From: Pseudodonghicola xiamenensis DSM 18339
Lineage (GTDB): Bacteria; Pseudomonadota; Alphaproteobacteria; Rhodobacterales; Rhodobacteraceae
Length of the DNA: 64,000 nt
NCBI RefSeq assembly: GCF_000429365.1
Contig: NZ_AUBS01000003.1
Location: 39,522 to 103,521 of the forward strand
Direction: 5' to 3'
In this document: piece after piece, positions 45,560-55,200 of the stretch
How the letters are laid out: each line of letters starts with the position of its first letter
Position numbering within the stretch: the stretch's first letter is position 1
Translations under genes and position numbers: made by a program
The notes under the pieces: model-generated
Seen by the model: only the letters and a program-made list of their open reading frames with translations
Told to the model about the DNA's origin: nothing
The model's database searches: none

Positions 45560-48489
45560 GCCAGATCCTCCGGTTCAGGCTCTGTCGCGCGGTCCCATTC
45601 GCCGAACCGCGCGAGGTGGTCGTAATCGCCGTGATCACTGTCCTTGAACAGCATCCGGCGCGAGGTATAGCCCTGATCGGGCTGGGCATAGGCGATCAGC
45701 AGCTTGCGCAGCTCCTCCAGCACCTGGGCCGGCGGTTCTTCGTCCAAGGGTGCCGGCACCTCTTTGTAGCTCGCACCGATGCCGACGAAGACTGCGCCGT
45801 TCACATGCGCGGGGGCCAGATTTCCAAAGCCCACCTCCTCCGCCATCGCGGCCTCGATCAGCAACTGTTTGTCGAACTTCGCTTGCTGGTCTCGGGTCGG
45901 TGGTGTGCCAGTCTTGTAATCGTACAGCGTCAACGCCCCGCGCGCGTCCATGTCGATCCGGTCGGCGCGGCCCACAAGGGTGACGCCGGGCGGCGAAATC
46001 GCCATTTTAGAGCCTTGTTCGAAGGTGCTGGACATCGCCGCCTCTTGACGAACCGCCTCGGCGGAGAGGAAAGCCTCGGCAATCCGCCCGAGCCGGGACA
46101 GCCAGAGCGCCCGGGCGGTGGGCCAGGGCACGTGCTCTTCCAGCACTTCGGTGGCGCGGGCCATCAGCGCTTCGCGGTTCAGGGGGGCACCGGCGCCCAG
46201 ATCGTCGCGCACGAATTTCTCGAAAACCTCATGCAGCACGGTGCCGCGCAGCAGCGCGTCGGGTTCCTGTACCAGCGAATCGAGCGGCGACAGCCGCAGC
46301 ACCCGGCGGGCATAGACGGCATAGGGATCGCGGATCAGACGCTTGATTTCGGTCACGTTCAGCCGATCGGGGCGGGACGCTACCGGCGGGCGCGGAGAGG
46401 GGCGCGGCGCCGGGGCAATTGGCGTCACCGCCTCAAGCGCGCGGGCCCAGCCCAGCCAGACGCGGCCTCGCGCCCGCATGTCGTCGAGCGCTTGCCGCCC
46501 GCCCTGATCGGGCAGCCCGGCCAGCAGATTCGCCAGCCGGTTCAGCCAGCGCGAGGGCACGGTTTCGGCATCGTCCGAGCGTTGCGAGCGGGTCAGCCAG
46601 ACCTCTGGAGCGGCAATCGCCTGCTGGAAGTCATGCGCCGAAAGACCGATCCGCCGCTCCGGCAGCAAAAGCCCGGCGCGGTCGCGCATCTGCCGGTTCA
46701 GCCAGGGATCGGGGCGGGCGGGTTCCGGCCAGCTGCCTTCGTTCAACCCGCCGAGGATCAGCAGATCGGCGCCCATGACGCGCGCCTCAAGCGTGCCCCA
46801 GATCATGATGCCGCCAAAGGCCGCGTCGCGGTCGCGTACCTCTTCGCCCTGCAACAGCGCGGTCAGCAGATCGGCGAAATCGCGCGCCGTCATCGTGCCG
46901 CCAAATTCCGCCTCCCGCTCCAGCGCGTCCAGCACAGCGCGTGCCTTGATGCCGGCGTTCTTCTGCCATAGCCCGCCGCTGCCCTCGGTCGGGCCGGCGG
47001 CGATGGTTTCGGCCTGCGCGCGCAGATCGGCGATCCAATCGGTCAGCGGTCGTTCGCCAAGGCGCTGCCGGTCGCAGAAGCCTGCTGTCAGCCAGCCCAA
47101 CCAGGTCGCCAGCGCCTCGGGGTCGTGACGGGCGGCGAAGCGTGACAGGCTCATGGCATCGGGAAAGGCCGGCCCCTGCTTGCGCAGGTCCAGTTCCAGA
47201 TCGCGGGTGAACCGCAGGTGATCGCCGCGGTCGATGCCGGAATGGGTCAGCGGGTGCTTCAGCAGCGTCAGCAGGGTTTCACCGGTCAGCCGCTGGGTGA
47301 ACAGCTCGGCTACATGGCGCAGGAAACGGCCCGGAGGCGACAGGTGCAGCGGCTGGCCGGCGCTGTCGTCGGGCGTGATGTCCCAGCGTTGCAGCGCGGC
47401 GGTGACCTGCCGGGTCAGCATCCGGTCGGGGGTGATCAGCGCGGCGGATTGGCCAGTCTCTGCCGCCTGCCGCAGCCGCAGCGCGATGGCCAGCGCCTCG
47501 TCCCGCGGGCTCATGGATTCGACCAGCGTCAGATCGGCGGTGGCGATATCCAGATCGGTCAGCCCCGGCCCCTCGGCCATCCAGGCATCGGTGACGGGGG
47601 CCGGGCGCAGCGCCAAGGACAGCAGCCGGTTGCGCGCGGGGGCCGGCGGTTCCTCTCCGGTCCAGCGGATGACCTGATCCGATGACATCTCCAGCCCGTC
47701 CAATATCTTGCGGAACCGGTATTGCGGGTGATCCTCCGCCGTCAGCGCCTTTTCCAGCGTCTTCCAGACCTCTGCCGGCTGGTCGAAATCAAAGCCCGGG
47801 AGCACCAGCGCCCCCTGCGGCAGCCGGGCGATCGCCTGCATCAGCATCAACGTGGTGCCGCGCGACCCGGTGGAACCTGCCAGGATTATCGGGTGTTGCG
47901 GTGGGGCGATCTGCCAACGGGCGATCAGATCCTCGACCACCCGCCGTTGCCGCGCCTGCGGATCCAGTGCCTCGCCTTCCGAGCCGATAAGATCGTCGGC
48001 GATGCCGATAAAGGCCTGGGCCCGGGCCCAGTGGCCGGACAGGTCGCTGACATCGAGATTACGGATATCCTCGGGCGAGACGCCTTCTCCCTGCATCTCG
48101 TCGATGAGGCCAGCGAGGCTGTCCGCCAGATCGTAGAGCGAGGCGCGCGCCGCCAGATCCGGCTGCCGGTCGAGGAGCGCCGAGATCAATTGCGTCAGCT
48201 CCAGCCGCCGGCGCAATGGCGGAACCGCCGGTGGCAGGGTATCGAGCCCGCCATGCGCTCCCAGATCGGTCAGCAGCGACACGCGTGGCAACAGAAGTGG
48301 TGCGCCGGCGTCGAAGATATCGCGGATGCGTCGCGCCATGCGGTGGGTGTTCACCACCAGTTCGACCCGGGCCAGCGCCTCGGGTGGCTGGCCTGCCATG
48401 CGTTGCAGCAGCCCGTCGATCAGCGCGCGGGGAAAATCCACTCCGCAGGGCAGGGCAAAGACACGCGGGGTGGCGCCCGGGTCAAACAT
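45556..48489 (-). CDS. addB: Double-strand break repair protein AddB
   Basis: A 977-residue partner of AddA. The inactivated helicase core is recognisable with LILGGLNEGSWPEPARPDPWLNR split around the motif GGLNEG. The C-terminal nuclease contains GRADRIDMDARGALTLYDYKTG. The N-terminus starts MFDPGATPRVFALPCGVDFP, typical of the alphaproteobacterial AddB. It overlaps murU by 8 bp upstream and addA by 4 bp downstream. Confidence 0.94.
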   Translation of the reverse strand: MFDPGATPRVFALPCGVDFPRALIDGLLQRMAGQPPEALARVELVVNTHRMARRIRDIFDAGAPLLLPRVSLLTDLGAHGGLDTLPPAVPPLRRRLELTQLISALLDRQPDLAARASLYDLADSLAGLIDEMQGEGVSPEDIRNLDVSDLSGHWARAQAFIGIADDLIGSEGEALDPQARQRRVVEDLIARWQIAPPQHPIILAGSTGSRGTTLMLMQAIARLPQGALVLPGFDFDQPAEVWKTLEKALTAEDHPQYRFRKILDGLEMSSDQVIRWTGEEPPAPARNRLLSLALRPAPVTDAWMAEGPGLTDLDIATADLTLVESMSPRDEALAIALRLRQAAETGQSAALITPDRMLTRQVTAALQRWDITPDDSAGQPLHLSPPGRFLRHVAELFTQRLTGETLLTLLKHPLTHSGIDRGDHLRFTRDLELDLRKQGPAFPDAMSLSRFAARHDPEALATWLGWLTAGFCDRQRLGERPLTDWIADLRAQAETIAAGPTEGSGGLWQKNAGIKARAVLDALEREAEFGGTMTARDFADLLTALLQGEEVRDRDAAFGGIMIWGTLEARVMGADLLILGGLNEGSWPEPARPDPWLNRQMRDRAGLLLPERRIGLSAHDFQQAIAAPEVWLTRSQRSDDAETVPSRWLNRLANLLAGLPDQGGRQALDDMRARGRVWLGWARALEAVTPIAPAPRPSPRPPVASRPDRLNVTEIKRLIRDPYAVYARRVLRLSPLDSLVQEPDALLRGTVLHEVFEKFVRDDLGAGAPLNREALMARATEVLEEHVPWPTARALWLSRLGRIAEAFLSAEAVRQEAAMSSTFEQGSKMAISPPGVTLVGRADRIDMDARGALTLYDYKTGTPPTRDQQAKFDKQLLIEAAMAEEVGFGNLAPAHVNGAVFVGIGASYKEVPAPLDEEPPAQVLEELRKLLIAYAQPDQGYTSRRMLFKDSDHGDYDHLARFGEWDRATEPEPEDLA

Positions 48490-49207
48490 GGGTATCCGCC
48501 AGCAGGGATTCGGCCAGCAAGGTTTCGGCCAGTGCGATCCCGTCGGGATGGCCGACGTCGCACCATTGGCCAGGGTATTCCAGCACGAAAAGCCGCCCCT
48601 GGGCCTGCATCAGATCCCAGACCCGGTTCAGGGAAAACGCCCGCTCTGGCACCTGATCCAGCAGTTTGGGGGAGATGATCTGCGCGCCGCCATAGATCAG
48701 CCCGGGACCGCGCGACATCACCCGCCCCTCGGCATCGCAGGTGAAATCCCCTGCCCCCTTGTGGCCAAGCGCGCGATCCGGGGCTATGCCGATCAGCAGC
48801 GCGTCCATCTGGCTCGCGTCCCAGGCAGCGCGCAGCATTTCCAGCGGGTTCGGTCCGGCCCAGATCGCATCACTGTTCAGGGTGAAAACCTCCCCCGGCC
48901 CCAGCAGCGGTAGCGCCTGACGCAGCCCGCCGCCGGTGTCCAGAATATCGGGCCACTCGACCGAGGTCTTGACGCCCAAGGGTGCCAGATGCGCCTCGAG
49001 CATCTCGGCCTTGTAGTGCAGGTTCGCCACCACATGGCCCAGCCCCAAGGGCCGGATCAGCGAAAGCGCATGGTCGATCAGGGGCCGACCGGCGACCTCG
49101 ATCAGCGGTTTCGGGCGATCCTGTGTCAACGCCCCCATCCGGGTGCCAAAGCCGGCGGCGAACAGCAGGGCGGCCTGCGGGCTGCTGGGTCTGCGGCTGC
49201 GGATCAT
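48482..49207 (-). CDS. murU: N-acetylmuramate alpha-1-phosphate uridylyltransferase MurU
   Basis: A 241-residue nucleotidyltransferase that makes UDP-MurNAc from MurNAc-1-phosphate in fosfomycin-bypassing cell-wall recycling. The signature is LLFAAGFGTRMGALTQDRPKP at residues 14-34, followed by DTGGGLRQALPLL and FTLNSDAIW, and the last metal site is WCDVGHPDGI. It is directly downstream of amgK with a 4 bp overlap, and this pairing confirms the assignment. Confidence 0.9.
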   Translation of the reverse strand: MIRSRRPSSPQAALLFAAGFGTRMGALTQDRPKPLIEVAGRPLIDHALSLIRPLGLGHVVANLHYKAEMLEAHLAPLGVKTSVEWPDILDTGGGLRQALPLLGPGEVFTLNSDAIWAGPNPLEMLRAAWDASQMDALLIGIAPDRALGHKGAGDFTCDAEGRVMSRGPGLIYGGAQIISPKLLDQVPERAFSLNRVWDLMQAQGRLFVLEYPGQWCDVGHPDGIALAETLLAESLLADTHV

Positions 49208-50208
49208 GCGGATTTCAACCTGTTCAGGGCTTCCGGCGTCGGTGCCGGCAGCGTCGCAAGCAGCAGATCCGCCACCGGGGCAAGGGCTGGGTGTTCCAGA
49301 TCGCGCGTCAGATGCGCCCAGACCGCCGGGATCAGATCGACATAATGCGGTTTGCCATAATCGGTGGCAAGCCGGGCGAAGACCCCGAGGATACGCAGGT
49401 TACGCTGTGCCCCCAGCACGGCATAGGCGGTGCGAAAGGCGTGGTCGTCGACACCGGTTGCGTCGATGTAATGCTGCAGCATCGAAATCTCGATCCCCGC
49501 CGGAACATCGCGGCGGATATCCTGAAGCATAGACACCAGATCATAGGCCGGATGCCCCAGCATGGCGTCCTGGAAATCCAAAAGCCCGACCTGCGCCAGA
49601 CCGTCACGGTCAGGCAGCCACAGCAGGTTTTCGGCGTGATAGTCGCGCAGGCAGACCACGTGGCGGCCGCCGGTGGTATCGGCCAAGATTCCCTCGAATT
49701 GTTCGCGGAAACGCGCCAGCTCCGTGCTGCCCTCGTCGCCCAGAATGCCCTTGCGGTACTTGCTGAAGGCGAGCCCGGCAAGATCGGCCATCAGGTCCGG
49801 CCCGTACTGGGCCAGCGGCAGCGGCTCGGCCGCATGCAGGGCCACTAGAACGTCGGTCGCCCCTTGATAGAGCCGCATTTCTAGCCCGGGATTGGTCTTC
49901 AGCACACGGGCGAACAGATCGTCGCCCAGATCCTCCAGCAGCAGGAACCCGGCTTCTGTGTCTTCGGCGAAGATCTCCGGCGCGCTAAGGCCGAGGTCGC
50001 GCAGATAGCGGCAGACGGTGACAAAGGGGCGCACGTCTTCGCCCTTTTCGGGCGGCGCATCCATCAGCACGGCGGTCTTGCCGGTACCGGGGTGGCGCAG
50101 CCGTTCATAGCGGCGGTTCGAGGCATCGCCCGCCAGCGGTGCGCGCAGGGCGTCGGTCCAGGCGGTGCCGTTCAGAAAGGTGGTGGCCAGGGGTGCGCGG
50201 TCAGTCAT
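49204..50208 (-). CDS. amgK: N-acetylmuramate/N-acetylglucosamine kinase AmgK
   Basis: A 334-residue kinase of the aminoglycoside phosphotransferase fold that phosphorylates the anomeric carbon of MurNAc or GlcNAc. Motifs: GDASNRRYERL near residue 25, the catalytic loop VCLRDYHAENLLWLPD and the metal-binding GLLDFQDAMLGHPAYDLVSML. ATG 50208 overlaps the end of tsaE by 8 bp. Coupled to murU. Confidence 0.9.
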   Translation of the reverse strand: MTDRAPLATTFLNGTAWTDALRAPLAGDASNRRYERLRHPGTGKTAVLMDAPPEKGEDVRPFVTVCRYLRDLGLSAPEIFAEDTEAGFLLLEDLGDDLFARVLKTNPGLEMRLYQGATDVLVALHAAEPLPLAQYGPDLMADLAGLAFSKYRKGILGDEGSTELARFREQFEGILADTTGGRHVVCLRDYHAENLLWLPDRDGLAQVGLLDFQDAMLGHPAYDLVSMLQDIRRDVPAGIEISMLQHYIDATGVDDHAFRTAYAVLGAQRNLRILGVFARLATDYGKPHYVDLIPAVWAHLTRDLEHPALAPVADLLLATLPAPTPEALNRLKSA

Positions 50209-50689
50209 CGCGGATCTCTTCCAGTTGCGCCAGTCGCGCCGTCCAATCCGCATCGGTCCAGTCGAGCGTGAGGGCACGAGCGTCCTCGCTATCGCTGTCG
50301 GTGGCAAAGCTCAACCGCAAGGCGGTGGTCGGCGCCAGATCGCCCAGACGGTCGGGCCATTCGATCAGGCAGATCGCCTCTTCCATCGCCTGGGTCAGCC
50401 CCAGTTCCTCGACCTCTCCGGGATCGGTCAGACGATAAAGATCGGCGTGCCAGATCTCTCCGGCGCCGGTGTCATAGGTCTGTACCAATGTGAAGGTGGG
50501 TGAGGGCACATCCTCGGGCTCGACCAGCAGGGACTGGATCAGCGCGCGGGAGAAATGGGTCTTGCCGGCGCCGATCGCGCCTTCGAGCAGCAGGCAGTCG
50601 CCCGGACGCAGAAGCGCGCCCAGACGGGTGGCAAGGCTGGCAGTGGCCTCTGGATCGGGCAGGTGCAGGGAAACGGGAGGATGGATCAT
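50201..50689 (-). CDS. tsaE: tRNA t6A biosynthesis ATPase TsaE
   Basis: A 162-residue P-loop ATPase that cooperates with TsaB and TsaD to place threonylcarbamoyl on A37 of tRNA. The Walker A is LEGAIGAGKTHFSRALIQ, followed by VPSPTFTLVQTY and the family motif IWHADLYRL, and later LIEWPDRLGD. TsaD is also in this window (61858-62952). It is 41 bp downstream of the PAS-protein gene. Confidence 0.94.
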   Translation of the reverse strand: MIHPPVSLHLPDPEATASLATRLGALLRPGDCLLLEGAIGAGKTHFSRALIQSLLVEPEDVPSPTFTLVQTYDTGAGEIWHADLYRLTDPGEVEELGLTQAMEEAICLIEWPDRLGDLAPTTALRLSFATDSDSEDARALTLDWTDADWTARLAQLEEIRDD

Positions 50690-50730
50690 GGCGCCACAAT
50701 GGCCGCGCCGCCCGCCGCCCGCAAGCGGGA

Positions 50731-52287
50731 TCAATCGGCGCTGGGCGCCGGGGCCGGTACGGTCGCGGCTACGCGCCGGGCAAAGCGAACCATGGTAGCG
50801 CCCTTCTTGATCGGGCGGATGTGGCAATCGAGCATCCCGCCGCCCTTCAGCTCGGCCTCGGCCCGCCAGGGCGCGCGGCTTTCCCGGGTCGCGACGAAAT
50901 CGCGCAGCTTGCCCCAGACCGGGGTGGGACGGCTGTGATCCTGCCAGTTGCGCATCGCGTCGGTGATGGTGAACTGGGCAAAGCTGCTGTCGGGATCGAC
51001 CCCCCAGAGATCGCGATAGGGGGCGTTGCAGAAGGTCAGCGTGCCATCCGGTGCAAAGACCGCGATCGCCTCGTCCAGCGTATCGAGCACCGCCTGATTT
51101 TGCTCGAGCTCGGCACGGAAGCGGCGGGTCAGGGTGATTTCGGCGGTGATATCCTCGAACAGGAAGGCGACGGCGCCGTCGGGATGCGGCCGGCCACTGA
51201 CCGAATAGACCGAGCCTGAGGGCAGCGACCAGGTTTCCTGATACTGCCCGTTCGCAGCGGCCTCGACCAATTGGGCCAGTCCCTGACGCCAGCTGTTGTA
51301 ATCCTTTGGTTCTGGCATCATCGCGCTGTCGCGCAGCCGGTCGAAGAAGGTCATCAGGCTGGGACGCGACGAGAGGAAATCGGCCGGCAGCGATGTCAGG
51401 TCAATCAGGGCCGGGTTGAACAGGGCAAGTTGCCGGTTGCGGTCGAAGATCGCCAGGCCGATGGACAGCTGCGCAAAGGTCTTGGTCAGGGTCTGGACGA
51501 AATTGCGCTGCGCTGCCTCGGCATCGACCACGGCGTTCACGTCCATCGCATAGCACAGGCAGCCGGATTTCTGCGGGATCAGCCAGAGATCGTACCACAG
51601 TTTTTGATCACCCTCTTTCAAATCAATGGCCTGCCGCAGCTTGCGTTTTTCCGAAATCTCGCGGATCGGCAGATCGGGGAACAGCGGCTGGGCTGTGTCG
51701 GCATCGCGGCCGCGCACCTTGCGCACCAGTGCCGCATAAGCGGTGTTGCACCAGGTCACCTGACCGTCCAGGGTCAATCGCCAGGCTGGATAGGGTGCTG
51801 CGTTCGTCGCTGCGCGCAGGATATCGAGCTCTTGTTCGAGATGAGGCAGGTCGGCGACGGACAACGGTGCGCCGGCACGCAGATGCACCCTGGTGACCCC
51901 GTCGATCCATTCGCAGACCGCCTCGGACGGAGGTTCGCCGTCGAGCGAGGGGATCGACAGCCGACCGGCCTCGCGCACAAGGGCGGGATCGGCGGGAAAG
52001 GCCGGAAAGCTGGGCAGAAGCTGTCGCCGCACCTGCTGCCAGCTCACCCCGTCGTCGGGATCGCCGGTGATCGCCCGCCCGGTCGAGGTGGCTTCGATCA
52101 GCTCGGTGCCGTCGAAGATGAACACCGGATCGTCATTCAGAAATCCTCGGGGCTCCAAACTGTCGTCATAGGGCAGGATATCCTGCCTCTCTGCCCGGCG
52201 TGGTGCCAGCCAGAAGACTGCCAGTGAAGCACTGGCCAGACAGATCACCGCCAGAGCGGCCCAGTCGCCGATAGGGATGTCGTTCAT
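50731..52287 (-). CDS. Membrane-anchored multi-PAS sensory protein without kinase domain
   Basis: A 518-residue protein with one N-terminal membrane helix (WAALAVICLASASLAVFWLAP). At least three PAS-like units follow, each recognisable by a sentence such as WRLTLDGQVTWCNTAYAAL, IAVFAPDGTLTFCNAPYRDLWG and a central GLAIFDRNRQLALFNPALIDL. No histidine kinase, GGDEF, EAL or output domain is present. Lying between regB and tsaE, it may sense a signal for another protein; the ligand and output are unknown. ATG 52287 was chosen before the membrane helix. Confidence 0.8.
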   Translation of the reverse strand: MNDIPIGDWAALAVICLASASLAVFWLAPRRAERQDILPYDDSLEPRGFLNDDPVFIFDGTELIEATSTGRAITGDPDDGVSWQQVRRQLLPSFPAFPADPALVREAGRLSIPSLDGEPPSEAVCEWIDGVTRVHLRAGAPLSVADLPHLEQELDILRAATNAAPYPAWRLTLDGQVTWCNTAYAALVRKVRGRDADTAQPLFPDLPIREISEKRKLRQAIDLKEGDQKLWYDLWLIPQKSGCLCYAMDVNAVVDAEAAQRNFVQTLTKTFAQLSIGLAIFDRNRQLALFNPALIDLTSLPADFLSSRPSLMTFFDRLRDSAMMPEPKDYNSWRQGLAQLVEAAANGQYQETWSLPSGSVYSVSGRPHPDGAVAFLFEDITAEITLTRRFRAELEQNQAVLDTLDEAIAVFAPDGTLTFCNAPYRDLWGVDPDSSFAQFTITDAMRNWQDHSRPTPVWGKLRDFVATRESRAPWRAEAELKGGGMLDCHIRPIKKGATMVRFARRVAATVPAPAPSAD

Positions 52288-52401
52288 ATCAGGGCCCCCG
52301 CCGTTAACGCCATCGCCGGTCCGATGCTGCGGCGAAATGGTTATCAATATATTAACGACATTTTGGCGACAGTGCAGCCTGTCGTCGGGCTTCAGGGTTA
52401 A

Positions 52402-53799
52402 TCAGATTTCGATGGGCTGGTTTTCCCCCAGAGGCAGGGCGAATTCTCCGTTCTGGGCGTCGATCTTGCTGCGGGGCCAGTCGACCCGGACGATGGCACC
52501 GCTTTGTTCCGCCATGGTATCGCGGTGCTGGTCGGGATCGCTGCCGTTGGCAAAGCTCAGGCTCGCCCCCGAGCGTTCCAGCAAGGTCTTGGCGATAAAC
52601 AGGCCAAGCCCCATGCCCTCGTATTCCGGGCGGGTCTTGCTTTCAGGCTCCCCCTTGCGACGGCGCATGAAGGGATCGCCGATCCGGCCGATCACCTGCG
52701 GCGAATAGCCTTCGCCGTCGTCGAGGATGCGGATCCAGATCCTGTTGTCAGTCCAATGGGTTTCCACCCAGACATTGGCATGGGAGAAATCCACCGCGTT
52801 CTGGATCAGGTTGCGCAGCCCGTGGATCACTTCGGGCAGGCGCAGGATCGACGGCTGTTGCGGGCTGCCGCCGGGGCCGGGGCTTTCACTGAAATGCACC
52901 GTCTTGCCGCGATGTCGATGCGGTTCGGCCGCCTCTTGCACTACGGCGCTCAGTGGTGCCTGCCGCATCTGAAGATCGTCCTTCCCGGCGCGGCCCATGT
53001 TGCGCAGGATATCGCGGCAGCGGTCGGCCTGATCGCGGATCAGCTGGGCATCCTCGCGCAGATCGGGCTGATCGTCGAGCTCTTCTATCAGCTCGGCGCT
53101 GGTCAGTTTGATGGTGGCGAGCGGCGTGCCCAGCTCATGCGCCGCGGCGGCGACGACACCGCCCAGATCGGTCAGCTTCTGTTCCCGTGACAGCGCCATC
53201 TGGGTGGCGGCCAGCGCCTCGGACATCGATTCCATTTCGCTTTTCAACCGTTGCGAGTAGGCCCCCATGAAAACCGTGGCGATGATGATGGCCGCCCAGT
53301 TGCCGAAGACGAAGAGATCGGGAATGCGCAGCAAAAAGCCTTCCTGGGTGCGCAACGGTACGTGAAATTCTGCCAGCAGCGTGACCAGAAGGATCGCCAT
53401 GCCGCCGACGATCAGCGTCGAGCGTAGCCCGAGTACGTTGGCCGAGACGGTGACGGGGGCCAGCAGCAGGATGGCGAAAGGGTTGTTCAGCCCGCCTGTG
53501 AGGTAGATCAGGAAGGCAAGCTGCAGCAGATCGAACAGCACCATCAGGAAGTTTTCGAATTCCGACAGCCGCTTGTTTTCAGGATAGAGCAGCATCGCCA
53601 GCAGGTTGCCGGCGGCGGAAATGCCGACGGCCAGCAGGCAAAGCACAAGATCAAGCTGCAGATGATACATCATCTGGGCGGCCGCGATGGCCCCCAGCTG
53701 GCCGGCGATCGCGACCCAACGCAGCAGGATCAGCGTGCGCAGCCTGATCCAGCCGCCGCGCTCCTGCCCGCGCCAAATGCCCACATTGGATTCCGACAT
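52402..53799 (-). CDS. regB: Redox sensor histidine kinase RegB (PrrB)
   Basis: A 465-residue membrane kinase of the RegBA/PrrBA global redox system. Six membrane helices occupy residues about 22-180. The quinone-binding heptapeptide GGLNNPF lies at 102-108. The phospho-acceptor His221 is in AAAAHELGTPLATI, and the redox-active cysteine is Cys261 in QADRCRDIL (His225 and Cys265 in the R. capsulatus protein). The ATP-binding region ends GMGLGLFIAKTLLERSGA. It is divergent from senC-regA. The 114 bp after it contains no gene. Confidence 0.96.
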   Translation of the reverse strand: MSESNVGIWRGQERGGWIRLRTLILLRWVAIAGQLGAIAAAQMMYHLQLDLVLCLLAVGISAAGNLLAMLLYPENKRLSEFENFLMVLFDLLQLAFLIYLTGGLNNPFAILLLAPVTVSANVLGLRSTLIVGGMAILLVTLLAEFHVPLRTQEGFLLRIPDLFVFGNWAAIIIATVFMGAYSQRLKSEMESMSEALAATQMALSREQKLTDLGGVVAAAAHELGTPLATIKLTSAELIEELDDQPDLREDAQLIRDQADRCRDILRNMGRAGKDDLQMRQAPLSAVVQEAAEPHRHRGKTVHFSESPGPGGSPQQPSILRLPEVIHGLRNLIQNAVDFSHANVWVETHWTDNRIWIRILDDGEGYSPQVIGRIGDPFMRRRKGEPESKTRPEYEGMGLGLFIAKTLLERSGASLSFANGSDPDQHRDTMAEQSGAIVRVDWPRSKIDAQNGEFALPLGENQPIEI

Positions 53800-53889
53800 G
53801 AAAGGTCTAAGTCTGTTGCATCGGCTCGGGATGGTGATAGGTCTCCCGGCTGCAAGGATCAATCATTGTTACGCAAAGGGCCCGTTATC

Positions 53890-54513
53890 ATGACCCGCAT
53901 CTATGCCATTATTGCCGTTGTCGTCGCTGCTGTCGGCTTGGGGGCGATTTGGTTCGTCAGCCGCCCGCTCGGGGGCGGCGACCGTTTCGCGCAATGCCGC
54001 TCCAGCCAGGTGGCCGGAGGCACGGCGCAGATCGGCGGGCCCTTCACCCTGATCAACTCAAAGGGCGAGACGGTGACCGACAAGGATGTGATCACCGGGC
54101 CGTCGCTTTTGTACTTCGGCTATACCTTCTGCCCCGATGTTTGCCCGCTGGACAATGCCCGCAATGCCGAGGCGATCGACATCCTGGAAAGCCGCGGCCA
54201 GATGGTGACGCCGATCTTCATCTCGATCGACCCAGAGCGCGACACCCCCGAGGTGGTCGGCGATTTCGCCCATAACCTGCACGAACGGATGATCGGCCTG
54301 ACCGGCAGCGCCGAACAGGTGAAGGCGGCGAGCCAGGCTTACAAGACCTATTACAAGCGGCAGCCCGGCCAGGACGACGATTATTATCTGGTCGACCATT
54401 CTACCTTTTCCTATCTGGTGCTGCCGTTCGACGGCTTTGTCGAATTCTTCCGTCGCGACGCCTCTCCTGAGGCGATGGCGGACAGCATCGGGTGTTTTCT
54501 CGATAAAATGTGA
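53890..54513 (+). CDS. senC: SenC/PrrC copper chaperone (Sco family)
   Basis: A 207-residue Sco1-like thioredoxin-fold protein anchored by one N-terminal helix (IYAIIAVVVAAVGLGAIWFV), facing the periplasm. The copper ligands are C81 and C85 in TFCPDVCPLD and a histidine in LVDHSTFSYLV. It assists copper insertion into cytochrome c oxidase and affects RegBA signalling. ATG 53890 gives the family N-terminus. The 90 bp to regB is a divergent promoter region. Confidence 0.94.
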   Translation: MTRIYAIIAVVVAAVGLGAIWFVSRPLGGGDRFAQCRSSQVAGGTAQIGGPFTLINSKGETVTDKDVITGPSLLYFGYTFCPDVCPLDNARNAEAIDILESRGQMVTPIFISIDPERDTPEVVGDFAHNLHERMIGLTGSAEQVKAASQAYKTYYKRQPGQDDDYYLVDHSTFSYLVLPFDGFVEFFRRDASPEAMADSIGCFLDKM

Positions 54514-54564
54514 AAAGATCGCCGGGGCTTCAGCGACTATTCCCTCAGGTTTTGGTTTGGCCCT

Positions 54565-54593
54565 TTGATCTTTTATTTCGTGGGGCTAATAGT
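54565..54593 (+). promoter_or_regulatory. Possible promoter of regA
   Basis: TTGATC and AATAGT with exactly 17 bases between, in an unusually AT-rich 119 bp gap between senC and regA. It would give regA a promoter of its own with a leader of about 33 bases. Confidence 0.35.
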
Positions 54594-54632
54594 GATATTC
54601 AACAAAACGAGAGCGATTGTTGGGGAATGAAA

Positions 54633-55190
54633 ATGTCCGAGGCGGCACTGCAGGCAGAGATCGGAGCGGATAAATCCCTGCTTCTGGTCGACGATGACGA
54701 ACCGTTTCTGCGGCGGCTGGCCAAGGCGATGGAAAAGCGCGGGTTCGAGATCGAGATGGCCGGATCGGTTGCTGCCGGCAAGGCGATCGCCACAGCCCGA
54801 CCTCCGGCCTATGCGGTGGTCGATCTGCGGCTCGGGGATGGCAATGGGCTTGATGTGGTCGAAGTGCTGCGCGAGAAACGCCCGGACTGCCGGGTTGTCG
54901 TTCTGACCGGATATGGCGCCATCGCCACAGCAGTGGCCGCAGTCAAGATCGGCGCCACGGATTATCTGTCTAAGCCTGCCGATGCCACCGATATCACCAA
55001 TGCACTTTTGTCCAACGGTGCGGCGCTGCCACCACCACCGGAAAACCCGATGAGCGCAGACCGTGTCCGCTGGGAGCATATCCAGCGGGTTTACGAGCTG
55101 TGCGATCGCAACGTGTCGGAAACCGCGCGACGGCTGAACATGCACCGCCGCACTCTGCAACGCATCTTGGCCAAGCGCAGCCCGCGCTGA
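54633..55190 (+). CDS. regA: Redox response regulator RegA (PrrA/ActR)
   Basis: A 185-residue response regulator of the RegA family. The receiver contains SLLLVDDDEPFLRRLAKAMEKRG, the phospho-acceptor Asp64 in AVVDLRLGDGNG, LTGYGAIATA and the KPAD lysine. A short proline linker (PPPPENP) precedes a Fis-type helix-turn-helix, NVSETARRLNMHRRTLQRI, that is almost invariant in the family. The start at 54633 is supported by GGGGAA 5 bp upstream. The family controls photosynthesis, respiration, CO2 and N2 fixation genes; which are controlled here is not visible. Confidence 0.96.
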   Translation: MSEAALQAEIGADKSLLLVDDDEPFLRRLAKAMEKRGFEIEMAGSVAAGKAIATARPPAYAVVDLRLGDGNGLDVVEVLREKRPDCRVVVLTGYGAIATAVAAVKIGATDYLSKPADATDITNALLSNGAALPPPPENPMSADRVRWEHIQRVYELCDRNVSETARRLNMHRRTLQRILAKRSPR

Positions 55191-55200
55191 AAGGACACCG

